Position numbers and translations under genes: made by a program. A stretch of DNA of 64,000 bases from Paramesorhizobium sp049065735 (GTDB lineage Bacteria > Pseudomonadota > Alphaproteobacteria > Rhizobiales > Rhizobiaceae), in contig NZ_JBAKHD010000001.1 in assembly GCF_049065735.1 (NCBI RefSeq), positions 310,001 through 374,000 of the forward strand, in the 5' to 3' direction. Below the pieces are notes generated by a model, which was given only the letters and a program-made list of their open reading frames with translations, ran no database searches and had not been told where the DNA came from. Shown one piece after another: positions 32,750-40,336 of the stretch (the stretch's first letter is position 1; every line of letters starts with the position of its first letter).

Positions 32750-33376
32750 ATGTTTGTGTCCGCGGCGTTTGCCCAAAGCGAAACCCACTCTCAGCCCGCT
32801 GAAGCACCGGCGGCTGATCATGGCGCCCCTGTTGGGGCTGAGGCCGTGCACACCGAAACCGGAGTGCCGCATGAGGCCGGTCATACCGGCGTCTTTCCTC
32901 CGTTCGATTCCACCCATTATGCATCGCAGCTCCTCTGGCTGGCCATCACCTTCGGCCTTTTCTATCTCTTCCTGTCCCGCGTGGTCGTCCCGCGCTTGGG
33001 CGGAACGATCGAGGCCCGGCACAACAAGATCTCGCAGGATCTCGACCATGCCGGGCGCCTGAAGGAAGATGCCGACAATGCCATCGCCGCCTATGAGCAG
33101 GCGCTGGCCGAGGCGCGCCTCAAGGCCGGCAAGATCGCCGGGGAAGCCCGCGATGCCGCCAAGGCCAAGGCGGAAAGCGAGCGCGCCGCGATCGAGGCTT
33201 CGCTCGAGGCCAAGCTGGCGGAAGCCGAGACGCGCATCCGCGCGATCAAGGACAAGGCCATGAACGATGTGGGCGCCATCGCCGAGGACACTGCGGCGGG
33301 GATCGTCGAGCATCTCGTTGGCAGCGCGGCGGACAAGACCGCCGTATCGGCTGCCGTGAAGGCCGCGCGCGGCTAA
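32750..33376 (+). CDS. atpF': F0F1 ATP synthase subunit b'
   Basis: One of the two different peripheral-stalk subunits found in photosynthetic-type and alphaproteobacterial enzymes. In 208 residues there is an N-terminal extension (MFVSAAFAQSETHSQPAEAP) rich in Ala/Pro/His, one membrane helix (about 60-82; SQLLWLAITFGLFYLFLSRV) and a long coiled coil. It pairs with atpF, which follows 12 bases on. Gene naming varies (atpG, atpF2). Confidence 0.92.
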   Translation: MFVSAAFAQSETHSQPAEAPAADHGAPVGAEAVHTETGVPHEAGHTGVFPPFDSTHYASQLLWLAITFGLFYLFLSRVVVPRLGGTIEARHNKISQDLDHAGRLKEDADNAIAAYEQALAEARLKAGKIAGEARDAAKAKAESERAAIEASLEAKLAEAETRIRAIKDKAMNDVGAIAEDTAAGIVEHLVGSAADKTAVSAAVKAARG

Positions 33377-33388
33377 AGGAGGGCGAAA

Positions 33389-33868
33389 ATGGACGCTACA
33401 TTTTGGGCGCTCGTCGCTCTGATCATCTTCCTCGGCATCGTCGTTTATATGAAGGTGCCGAAGATCCTCGCCAGCTCGCTCGATGAGCGCGCCGAGCGCA
33501 TCCGGAATGAACTCGACGAGGCGCGCCGCCTGCGCGAGGAAGCGCAGCAGCTCCTCAACGAGTACCAGCAGAAGCGCAAGGAAGCCGAGAAGGAAGCGAG
33601 CGACATCGTAGCCGCCGCCGAGCGCGAGGCTGCCGCTCTTCTTCAGGATGCCAAGGAGAAGATGGAAGACTACGTCACCCGCCGCAACAAGCTGGCCGAG
33701 CAAAAGATCGCGCAGGCCGAGACGGAAGCCGTCAACGCGGTGCGCTCCTCGGCAGTGGAAATCGCCGTCGCCGCGGCGGAAAAGCTCATCGCCGACAAGC
33801 TCGACGTCAAGACGGCAGGAGAGCTGTTCAAGAAATCCGTCGATGAGGTAAAGGCGCGGCTGAACTGA
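33389..33868 (+). CDS. atpF: F0F1 ATP synthase subunit b
   Basis: Second peripheral-stalk subunit, 159 residues: membrane helix at the N-terminus (FWALVALIIFLGIVVYMKVP) followed by an extended coiled coil up to KSVDEVKARLN. AAGGAGGGC precedes the ATG. It is the last gene of the F0 operon; F1 genes are not in the window, as is usual for alphaproteobacteria, where they form a separate operon. Confidence 0.94.
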   Translation: MDATFWALVALIIFLGIVVYMKVPKILASSLDERAERIRNELDEARRLREEAQQLLNEYQQKRKEAEKEASDIVAAAEREAAALLQDAKEKMEDYVTRRNKLAEQKIAQAETEAVNAVRSSAVEIAVAAAEKLIADKLDVKTAGELFKKSVDEVKARLN

Positions 33869-33895
33869 GCCGAACGTCTCCAAGGATATTTGACC

Positions 33896-33923
33896 AAAAC
33901 GCCGCCGTTAGGCGGCGTTTTTT
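33896..33923 (+). terminator. Rho-independent terminator of the F0 operon
   Basis: AAAACGCCGCC-GTTA-GGCGGCGTTTTTT, an 11-pair stem with tetraloop and T run, 27 bases behind atpF. Confidence 0.9.
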
Positions 33924-34062
33924 ATTGCGTGATGTGCGGACGGCCAGGTGCATACACCGCATTCCGAGCATTTAGGATTGTTTCAGGTCAGGGTTTGGCT
34001 CTGCCTTGGACGTTTATGAACGGAAAAACTCCAGTCAAGAAACAACTCGCATTCGTCAAATA

Positions 34063-34079
34063 GTATGCTATTGTCATAC
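34063..34079. promoter_or_regulatory. Putative operator of the first TacAT module
   Basis: GTATG-N7-CATAC inverted repeat 21 bases before the antitoxin start; suited to a ribbon-helix-helix dimer. Confidence 0.45.
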
Positions 34080-34100
34080 GAAGATCGAAAGGATACTGCC

Positions 34101-34367
34101 ATGGCAAATCTCGCTCCGGTGAGCGTGCGGGTATCGCGGAGGGAACGTGAGTTGCTTGAAGCCGCTGCCGAGCAATCACGCACCAATCTGAGTGACTTTA
34201 TCCGTCGAAAGGCGGTGGAAGCTGCCGAACTGGAACTCGTTCATCAAAATCACGTGGTTATTCCAGCGGCTGAATGGGAGAAGTTCGAGGCATGGGTGGA
34301 TAGCCCGCCAAAGGATATCCCCTCTCTGCGTGACCTTGCAAAGACGCGTCCGGTATGGCGAGACTGA
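34101..34367 (+). CDS. TacA-type antitoxin (DUF1778, ribbon-helix-helix)
   Basis: An 88-residue antitoxin. The DUF1778 ribbon-helix-helix reads PVSVRVSRRERELLEAAAEQ, then SRTNLSDFIRRKAVEAAELE; the tail HVVIPAAEWEKFEAWVDSPP is the conserved toxin-neutralising part. It starts behind GAAAGGATA and overlaps the toxin gene by 13 bases. DUF1778-GNAT pairs are the TacAT family of type II modules. Confidence 0.88.
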   Translation: MANLAPVSVRVSRRERELLEAAAEQSRTNLSDFIRRKAVEAAELELVHQNHVVIPAAEWEKFEAWVDSPPKDIPSLRDLAKTRPVWRD

Positions 34368-34870
34368 CCTCGCCCCGTCAGCTTCGCGAGGATGACGATC
34401 GCGAGAGTTTCGATTGCGGCCGCGCGTCGATGAACGAATGGTTCCGGCGACATGCCTGGCGCAATCAGCAACTCGACATTTCCAGAACCACGGTCATATG
34501 CGACGCGGAAAAGAACGCCGTCGCAGGATATGTTACCTTGGCCGGCGGCCACATCGAGCGGGAATATCTGCCGAAAGCCTCGCAGCGCAACAGACCGGAG
34601 CACATACCGATTTTCCTGCTCGGCCAACTGGCGGTGGACCGCCGCTATCAGGGACTGGGAATCGCCCGGTCCCTGTTGTTCTATGCCCTGACGGCATCCG
34701 TGCATATCGCGAAGTCGATTGGATGTGTCGGAGTGCTGACTCACCCGCTTGATGACGGGGTGCGGGAGTTCTATCGGCGTTTCGGCTTTGAAGATCTCCC
34801 ATACGATCCCCGGCGCAGCATGATCGTCAGAATCAAGGATCTCAGGCAAAACGGATTCGATCAAGAATAG
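34355..34870 (+). CDS. TacT-type GNAT acetyltransferase toxin
   Basis: A 171-residue GNAT-fold protein. It has the DRESFDCGRASMNEWFRRHA start typical of DUF1778-linked acetyltransferases, the acetyl-CoA site LAVDRRYQGLGIARSLL, and the catalytic-Tyr segment FYRRFGFEDLP. Known members acetylate the amino acid on charged tRNA and stop translation. Specificity (for example glycyl-tRNA) cannot be read here. Confidence 0.88.
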   Translation: MARLTSPRQLREDDDRESFDCGRASMNEWFRRHAWRNQQLDISRTTVICDAEKNAVAGYVTLAGGHIEREYLPKASQRNRPEHIPIFLLGQLAVDRRYQGLGIARSLLFYALTASVHIAKSIGCVGVLTHPLDDGVREFYRRFGFEDLPYDPRRSMIVRIKDLRQNGFDQE

Positions 34871-34935
34871 GGAGTAGTCGGCGCCCTTCAATTACGGGGA
34901 CTCCCCACCGTCCGCTGGGTTGGCGTTGTCTTACC

Positions 34936-35132
34936 AGAGTCTGTCAGAGATAATCGGAAACGGTGCTGCCTTGGGCCGTCATTCTCGGGCTTGTCCCGAG
35001 AATCTGCAACGGGACGGCCTTCAGGACGGTCATCGCTATTGCTTGCTTTTATGGCAGATATCAGGGACAAGCTCGAGGATGACGGCAGAGGCTTGGTCTG
35101 CCTCGAGATTCATCCTGTGTCTGACAGACTCT
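34936..35132. repeat. Nested inverted repeat between tacT and rnhB
   Basis: Outer arms AGAGTCTGTCAGA (34936-34948) and TCTGACAGACTCT (35120-35132) are perfect; inside them is a degenerate relative of the CGTCATTCC element: CCGTCATTCTCGGGCTTGTC at 34976 facing GGGACAAGCTCGAGGATGAC at 35064. The right outer arm covers part of the rnhB stop codon. It fills the gap between two convergent genes. Confidence 0.65.
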
Positions 35133-35796
35133 ATCCCACCCGAAACCGGTCCTTTATCGGCGAAAACGTAAAGCGGTGCAGCCCGCGCACGGGGCCGTGG
35201 ATCTCGATGGCCACGCGGTGCTGTTCTGTGGCGTACCCCACATGGGCTTCGAGACCGTAATGGGGGTGGTGCGTCCCGGCACGCCGCATCATGCGGTCGC
35301 GGGTGACCTTGGCGACGATGGACGCAGCGGCGATGGAAATGGAGCGCTGGTCGCCCTTGACCAGCGCGCTGCCCTCGCAGCAGAGCCCCCAAGGCACGTC
35401 GACGCCGTCGATCAGCGCATGGCCGGGCGCGAGCGTCAGGCCCGCCGCCGCACGGCGCATGGCTTCCAGCGAGGCCTTGCGGATGTCCGAGCGATCAATG
35501 CTTGGCGCCGAGAGGCTCGCCACCGAAACCGCCAGTGCGCGCGCAAGGATGATGTCGTAAAGCTTGTCGCGCATCGCCGCGGTCAGCCGCTTGGAATCGT
35601 CGAGCCCTTCCGGGAGAGAGCCGGCATCGAGGATCACCGCCGCCGCCACGACAGGCCCAGCGAGGGGGCCGCGTCCCGCCTCGTCTATTCCGGCGACGGG
35701 ACGCACGCCTCGTTTCATCAGCCGCAGCTCGGTGGAAAAATCCGGCACAAGCGGCATGTCGAAGAGAAGCGGAGAATCGGTAAGCGCGCGGGTCAT
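35131..35796 (-). CDS. rnhB: Ribonuclease HII
   Basis: Removes RNA, including single ribonucleotides, from DNA duplexes. The 221-residue protein has the three RNase HII motifs: VAGIDEAGRGPLAGPVVAAA (Asp, Glu), HALIDGVDVPWG (Asp) and SIAAASIVAKVTRDRMM (Asp). The start at 35796 (MTRALTDSPLLFDMPL) gives a normal family length; upstream in-frame sequence lacks family similarity and a clear ribosome site is missing for either, so the start is tentative. Same strand as the radical SAM gene but 258 bases away; that gap holds several small GC-rich hairpins (for example 35861-35886) and no gene I can see. Confidence 0.92.
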   Translation of the reverse strand: MTRALTDSPLLFDMPLVPDFSTELRLMKRGVRPVAGIDEAGRGPLAGPVVAAAVILDAGSLPEGLDDSKRLTAAMRDKLYDIILARALAVSVASLSAPSIDRSDIRKASLEAMRRAAAGLTLAPGHALIDGVDVPWGLCCEGSALVKGDQRSISIAAASIVAKVTRDRMMRRAGTHHPHYGLEAHVGYATEQHRVAIEIHGPVRGLHRFTFSPIKDRFRVG

Positions 35797-36054
35797 TGTG
35801 CGGCAACAGTCGCATTGCTTCCGATTCTCCGCAAGACCCTCCCGCAGGGGACCGGCAGGAGGGCATTCAGGCGCGGGGCTCGGGCGCCTGAAAGGAAAAT
35901 CAGCACATGATCCACGGAAAGCTGCAGGCATTCTGACAGATCAGGCAGTTAATTACGCTTCATCCCCTGAGACGGGGCATGTTTTCGGACAGGATGATCC
36001 TGTCAAATCAAGCGATTAAGCCATGAGGGAGGCGAAGGTTCCTTCACGCCCACC

Positions 36055-37209
36055 TCAAAAAAGCGAGAGCTGGGTGCCGTATTTCGTCGGCGGCGCAAAA
36101 AGATCGGTTCTGAGCCGGGCGCGTTGCCCGTTCATCCCGAGCCGTTTAGCCGCGATCTCGAAACGCCGGCCGATTGCCCAGGCATAGGGACCGTCGCCGC
36201 GCATCCGCTTGCCCCATTCGGCGTCGTAATCCTTGCCGCCGCGCATGGAGCGCACCAGCGACATCACATGCCGGTAACGATCCGGATAGTTGCGTAAGAG
36301 CCAGTCTTTGAACAGCGGCGCGACTTCCAGCGGCAGGCGCAGCAGCACATACCCCGCGCCGCGCGCGCCCATCGCATAGGCCGAGTCTAGGATACGCTCG
36401 ATCTCATGATCGTTGATGCCGGGAATGACCGGTCCCATCATGACAGCCGTCGGAATGCCCGCCTCGGAGAGCGAGCGGATCGCCTGCAGCCGCCGTGACG
36501 GCGTCGACGCGCGCGGCTCCATGGTGCGGGCGAGCTTGGCGTCGAGCGTCGTCACCGACAGCGCCACCCGTGCGAGCCCTTTTTCGGCCATGCGGGCGAG
36601 AATGTCCTGGTCGCGCGTCACCAGGGCGGATTTGGTGACGATGGCAACGGGGTGATTGGCCCCATCGAGCACTTCGAGGATTTCGCGCATGATGCGCCAT
36701 TTCTTCTCCACCGGCTGATAGGGGTCGGTATTGGTGCCGATAGCGATGGTCTTGGGCTGGTAGCCGGGCTTCGCCAGCTCTTTTTCCAGAAGGCGCGGCG
36801 CATCGGGCTTGGCAAACAGCTTTGATTCGAAATCGAGCCCCGCCGAAAGCCCCATATAGCTATGCGTCGGCCGGGCGAAGCAATAGATGCAGCCATGCTC
36901 GCAGCCGCGATAGGGATTGATCGAGCGGTCGAAATTGATATCGGGGGAATCGTTGCGGGTGATGATCGTGCGCGGCTTCTCCACCTGCACGTCGGTTTTG
37001 AACGGCGGCAATTCCTCCAGCGTGCTCCAGCCATCGTCGAAGACATGGCGTGTCTGCGGTTCGTAGCGCCCCGAGGGGTTGATCCCCGCGCCGCGTCCGC
37101 GCCGGCGCCCGTGATCGATGCGCAGGCCCGTTTCCTCGATCAGCGCATTGGCATGGTCCGCCCGGCCTTCGCCGAACGCCGCCCTATCGGCATGGTGAAT
37201 GACTTCCAT
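36055..37209 (-). CDS. PA0069-family radical SAM protein
   Basis: A 384-residue radical S-adenosylmethionine protein. The iron-sulfur motif is in NPYRGCEHGCIYCFARPTHS (Cys-x3-Cys-x2-Cys), followed by TIAIGTNTDPYQPVEKKWRI and IVTKSALVTRDQDILARM, the SplB-like layout of COG1533. The first 60 residues are basic (RIDHGRRRGRGAGINPSGRY). Members are distantly related to spore-photoproduct lyase but have no proven reaction. Three overlapping alphaproteobacterial LexA boxes lie 35-80 bases upstream, so SOS induction and a DNA-damage role are likely. GGAGACGAGG precedes the start. Confidence 0.88.
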   Translation of the reverse strand: MEVIHHADRAAFGEGRADHANALIEETGLRIDHGRRRGRGAGINPSGRYEPQTRHVFDDGWSTLEELPPFKTDVQVEKPRTIITRNDSPDINFDRSINPYRGCEHGCIYCFARPTHSYMGLSAGLDFESKLFAKPDAPRLLEKELAKPGYQPKTIAIGTNTDPYQPVEKKWRIMREILEVLDGANHPVAIVTKSALVTRDQDILARMAEKGLARVALSVTTLDAKLARTMEPRASTPSRRLQAIRSLSEAGIPTAVMMGPVIPGINDHEIERILDSAYAMGARGAGYVLLRLPLEVAPLFKDWLLRNYPDRYRHVMSLVRSMRGGKDYDAEWGKRMRGDGPYAWAIGRRFEIAAKRLGMNGQRARLRTDLFAPPTKYGTQLSLF

Positions 37210-37243
37210 CCTCGTCTCCGCTGGCAGGTTGCCTCAGGAGTTG

Positions 37244-37289
37244 GAACAAAGCCAGAACTTTTCGAACAAAGCAAGAACTTTTTTAGAAC
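37244..37289 (-). promoter_or_regulatory. Three LexA (SOS) boxes upstream of the radical SAM gene
   Basis: On the plus strand: GAAC-AAAGCCA-GAAC (37244-37258), GAAC-AAAGCAA-GAAC (37264-37278) and GAAC-TTTTTTA-GAAC (37275-37289), the last two sharing one GAAC. On the minus strand these read GTTC-N7-GTTC, the alphaproteobacterial LexA consensus. They lie in the promoter position of the gene starting at 37209. Confidence 0.85.
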
Positions 37290-37313
37290 GGCGCTAAACA
37301 TCATGCGGCCCAA

Positions 37314-37354
37314 GCATGATCCCGAAAGTTGCAGACTTCCAGGTAAGATCATGC
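37314..37354. repeat. GCATGATC-type palindrome, copy 3
   Basis: GCATGATCCCGAAAGTTGCA then GACTTCCAGGTAAGATCATGC. Lies between the LexA boxes and the plus-strand glycosyltransferase-like gene. Confidence 0.65.
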
Positions 37355-37407
37355 GGCTAAATGAAGGAATTGTGGCGTTTTCGCTGGCCATGCGCTAAGC
37401 GGGAAGC

Positions 37408-37908
37408 ATGGTATCCGTGATCATTGAAACAAAAAATGACGAGGAAGCGCTTGCTCGTACGCTGGCCGGTCTGGTGGGTGGCGCGGTCGAAGGGCTGGTG
37501 CGCGACGTCCTTATCGTCGATCACGGATCGAGCGATCACACAAGCGACGTCGCCGACGCGGCGGGCTGCGTGTTTCTTTCGAACGGGTCCTTCGCCGACG
37601 CCGTCCGGCAGGCGAGGGGCGACTGGCTCCTGCTGCTTGAGCCGGGCGCGCGGCTGCTGGAAGGCTGGGCGGAGGCGGTGCGCGACCATATCGAGGTCCT
37701 GCCCGGCCCAGCCCGCTTCACCCGCTCGGCTATCCACCGGCCCCGTTTTCTGGCGAGGATTTTCAGCCGCAACGATCCGCTGAAGGACGGCCTGCTGATC
37801 TCGAGACAGCAGGCGGCGGCGCTGCTCAAGCCCGGCTACGGTGCGCGGGATCTGGCGCGGGGGCTGTCGATGCGAAAGCTGAAGGCGGAGATTGTAATGG
37901 TCAGATAG
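37408..37908 (+). CDS. Small glycosyltransferase family 2-like protein
   Basis: A 166-residue protein with a shortened GT-A fold: MVSVIIETKNDEEALARTLA at the start, DVLIVDHGSSDHTSDVADAA with the nucleotide-binding Asp, and FADAVRQARGDWLLLLEPGA in place of the DXD segment. The usual C-terminal catalytic half of family 2 enzymes is missing, so catalysis is doubtful; homologues of this short type occur in Hyphomicrobiales. It may be a binding protein. Its stop is eight bases from the convergent ispE stop. Confidence 0.75.
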   Translation: MVSVIIETKNDEEALARTLAGLVGGAVEGLVRDVLIVDHGSSDHTSDVADAAGCVFLSNGSFADAVRQARGDWLLLLEPGARLLEGWAEAVRDHIEVLPGPARFTRSAIHRPRFLARIFSRNDPLKDGLLISRQQAAALLKPGYGARDLARGLSMRKLKAEIVMVR

Positions 37909-37916
37909 GTCCGACC

Positions 37917-38810
37917 CTATGCCCGCGTCTGCGTCGCCACCACGAACCAGTCCGGATGACGCTCCTTGATATGCACCGCCGCCCGTTCTGCCGCTGTATT
38001 GTCAGGGAAAATCCCGAAGCAGGTCGCGCCGGAGCCGGACATCTGTGCGAAGCGGGCTCCGGTTTCCCGCAGCAGGCTGAGGACGCCCCCAAGCGCCGGC
38101 GAGAGGGCCAGCGCCGCCGGGTAGAGGTCATTGCGTGTTTGGCGGAGATAGGCGCACACTGCCTCGATGCCTGGAAAATCGGCTGGCGAGGGGAGCGGCG
38201 GGTTGTCCCGGCACGTGAGCGCCCGGAAGACATCAGGCGTCGAAATCCCCGTCCCGTCATTGATGAGCACGATCGGCAGGCTCGGCAAACGGGGCAGGGA
38301 CGTCAGCGCCTCGCCGATGCCGCGCGCGATGAGCGGCGAGCCGATCTGCTGCCCATGCAGGCACATCGGCAGGTCCGCGCCCAGCTTAAGGCCAATGCCG
38401 CAGAGCGCAGGGAGGTCGAGGCCGAGGTTCCAGAGCATGTTGAGCGCCGCCAGCGTCGCCGCGGCATCGCTCGACCCGCCGCCGATGCCCGATGCAATCG
38501 GCAGGTTCTTGGTGAGATGGATCGCCACCGGGCTTGTCTGCCCGGCAAACCGCTCTTTAAGCGCATCCCGCGCCTTGAGAACGAGATTGCCCGTATCGAC
38601 GGGAATGCCTTGAGCAAACGGCCCGCTGACGGTGAAACGGTCCGCGAAGGCGGGCGAAACGTCGATCCTATCGCCATAGGCCGCGAAGGCGACGAGGCTT
38701 TCCAGGAGATGATAGCCATCATCGCGCCGCCCGGTCACGTGCAGGGCAAGATTGATCTTGGCTGGGGCGAGGAGGGAGATGGTGTTGTGGGGGACGGCGT
38801 GGTGATTCAT
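37917..38810 (-). CDS. ispE: 4-diphosphocytidyl-2-C-methyl-D-erythritol kinase
   Basis: GHMP kinase of the MEP isoprenoid pathway; phosphorylates CDP-methylerythritol. The 297-residue protein has LLAPAKINLALHVTGRRDDG, the ATP loop NLPIASGIGGGSSDAAATLA and MSGSGATCFGIF near the C-terminus. This supplies the isoprenoid units used by the polyprenyl synthase and UbiA also encoded in the window. Confidence 0.95.
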   Translation of the reverse strand: MNHHAVPHNTISLLAPAKINLALHVTGRRDDGYHLLESLVAFAAYGDRIDVSPAFADRFTVSGPFAQGIPVDTGNLVLKARDALKERFAGQTSPVAIHLTKNLPIASGIGGGSSDAAATLAALNMLWNLGLDLPALCGIGLKLGADLPMCLHGQQIGSPLIARGIGEALTSLPRLPSLPIVLINDGTGISTPDVFRALTCRDNPPLPSPADFPGIEAVCAYLRQTRNDLYPAALALSPALGGVLSLLRETGARFAQMSGSGATCFGIFPDNTAAERAAVHIKERHPDWFVVATQTRA

Positions 38811-38878
38811 GCGTTTGGCCCACTCACCTCTGTTCGCGCGCTGCTACCCTTGGTCTTTACTGGAATACCATCCGCGCT

Positions 38879-39040
38879 TACCCCCCTCTGCCCTGCCGGG
38901 CATCTCCCCCACAAGGGGGGAGATTGGCTGTCAGTTCTGCTTTCGCTAATCGCGGACATTGCAGGATTGAGCGCCGCCATCGATGAAGGCCAATCTCCCC
39001 CCTTGTGGGGGAGATGCCCGGCAGGGCAGAGGGGGGTATT
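38879..39040. repeat. RIME/Bru-RS-like palindromic element, copy 2
   Basis: 162 bp with ends CCCCCCTCTGCCCTGCCGGG and complement, inner hairpin CTCCCCCACAAGGGGGGAG, core CTAATCGCGGACATTGCAGG. Between ispE and the next minus-strand gene. Confidence 0.9.
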
Positions 39041-39078
39041 GCCCCACTGCCGGTCAAACAATCTAACCTCCACCCCGC

Positions 39079-39264
39079 TCAATCCTTGCGCAGGCGGTAT
39101 TCGCCGGTCTTGGGGTCCTGCACCAGCGTGCCGTGGGCGCGGTTCTGGGCTTCTTTTTCGGCCTGGCGCACTTCGCGCGAAACCCGCGCCGCCTCGCGTT
39201 TGAACGCGCGGTAGCCATACCAGGCCGCCAGCCCCATGATGACGAGAAAGATGACTGACGGCAT
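39079..39264 (-). CDS. Small single-span membrane protein
   Basis: A 61-residue protein: N-terminal helix MPSVIFLVIMGLAAWYGYRA, then a basic amphipathic region (FKREAARVSREVRQAEKEAQ) and a short tail QDPKTGEYRLRKD. I recognise the type as a conserved Hyphomicrobiales protein of unknown function. It lies 22 bases downstream of the S49 peptidase gene on the same strand and is probably cotranscribed, so it could be an accessory of that peptidase (inference). Confidence 0.72.
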   Translation of the reverse strand: MPSVIFLVIMGLAAWYGYRAFKREAARVSREVRQAEKEAQNRAHGTLVQDPKTGEYRLRKD

Positions 39265-39286
39265 AGCCTTTAAGTCCTTGAAACCT

Positions 39287-40195
39287 CTATAATCCGTAGC
39301 GCGACCACAGGGCCTTCTGCTCCATCGCCGTAATGAGGCCTTCCGCTGCGCCAGACGCAGCTTGCGCCAATGCGTCCGGTTTGTGAAGCCCGGCGGCGGG
39401 AGTGGAGCGCAGCCCGAACATGCCGCGCGATCCTTCGATCAGGTTGAGTTCGGTCTTGGGCCCATATTCCTTGCGCAGGTAGGAGCGCATGTCGCCCAGC
39501 GTATCGACAAGCCCGAGCGCTTGTCCCTTGATCCCGGTCCAGAACATGCCGGTGAAGAGGTCGGGATCGTCAGAGAGCTTCGCCCCGCGCCGCTCCTTGA
39601 CCATGTCGATGAAGACCTGATGCACCTCCTCCTGCAAGGCTTTCAGGTGCTCCACATCCTCCCTCTTTTCCGGAAGGAACGGGTCGAGCATCATTTTGTT
39701 CCGGCCGGAGGTGAAGATGCGCCGCTCCACGCCCACCTTCCTGATCAGTTCCTGAAAGCCGAAGCCCGAGGAGACGACGCCGATCGAGCCGACGATGGAA
39801 GAGGGGTCGGCGATGATTTCGTCGCCCGCCAGCGCGAGCATGTAGCCGCCGGATGCCGCTATATCCTCAACAAAAACATAGACCTTCTTGTTCTTTTCCT
39901 CGGCAAGATCGCGAATGCGCCGGAAGATCAGCCGGGATTGCACCGGCGAGCCGCCGGGCGAGTTGATAGAAAGCGCCACCGCCGGCGCGGATTTGTCACT
40001 GAACGCCTTGTCGAGTACCGCCGCCACCGAGGCAAGCGAAAGCGGAGCAGGGCGGAACAGCCCGCCGCCCTCCGCCATGATCGTGCCATGCAGGCGCACG
40101 ACGGGGATTTCGACGCGGCTGCCCCGGAAACGGCGCGGCACGAGACGGGAAAGAATACGGGGCATGCGCAGTTCCAAATTCAATTCCACGAGCAT
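39287..40195 (-). CDS. S49 family (SppA/SohB-type) peptidase
   Basis: A 302-residue serine protease of signal peptide peptidase type. Core segments: VALSINSPGGSPVQSRLIFR, the catalytic serine in EDIAASGGYMLALAGDEII, SSIVGSIGVVSSGFGF and the lysine in SGRNKMMLDPFLPE. No clear N-terminal transmembrane helix is seen, unlike E. coli SppA, so membrane association would be peripheral. ATG at 40195 has GGGAG close upstream. It degrades cleaved signal peptides or membrane fragments in related systems. Confidence 0.87.
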   Translation of the reverse strand: MLVELNLELRMPRILSRLVPRRFRGSRVEIPVVRLHGTIMAEGGGLFRPAPLSLASVAAVLDKAFSDKSAPAVALSINSPGGSPVQSRLIFRRIRDLAEEKNKKVYVFVEDIAASGGYMLALAGDEIIADPSSIVGSIGVVSSGFGFQELIRKVGVERRIFTSGRNKMMLDPFLPEKREDVEHLKALQEEVHQVFIDMVKERRGAKLSDDPDLFTGMFWTGIKGQALGLVDTLGDMRSYLRKEYGPKTELNLIEGSRGMFGLRSTPAAGLHKPDALAQAASGAAEGLITAMEQKALWSRYGL

Positions 40196-40246
40196 CACTC
40201 CCGGCGGCTAACGGTCTATAGAAGCCTTCTATAGCGTTGTTTTGAT

Positions 40247-40336
40247 AGAGCGAATAGCGAAATAGCGAATAGCTGGTAGTAAAGGGAAGAGATGAAATGC
40301 AGCCAATCTTTCCTATTCGCCATTCGCTATTCGCTT
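40247..40336. repeat. Long hairpin repeat, GCGAATA arms (family H)
   Basis: AGAGCGAATAGCGAAATAGC on the left faces ATTCGCCATTCGCTATTCGC on the right with a loop of about 35 bases. The right arm contains the stop and last codons of nhaA. Arm unit GCGAATA differs from the GGGAATA unit of the copy at 15152. Confidence 0.75.
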
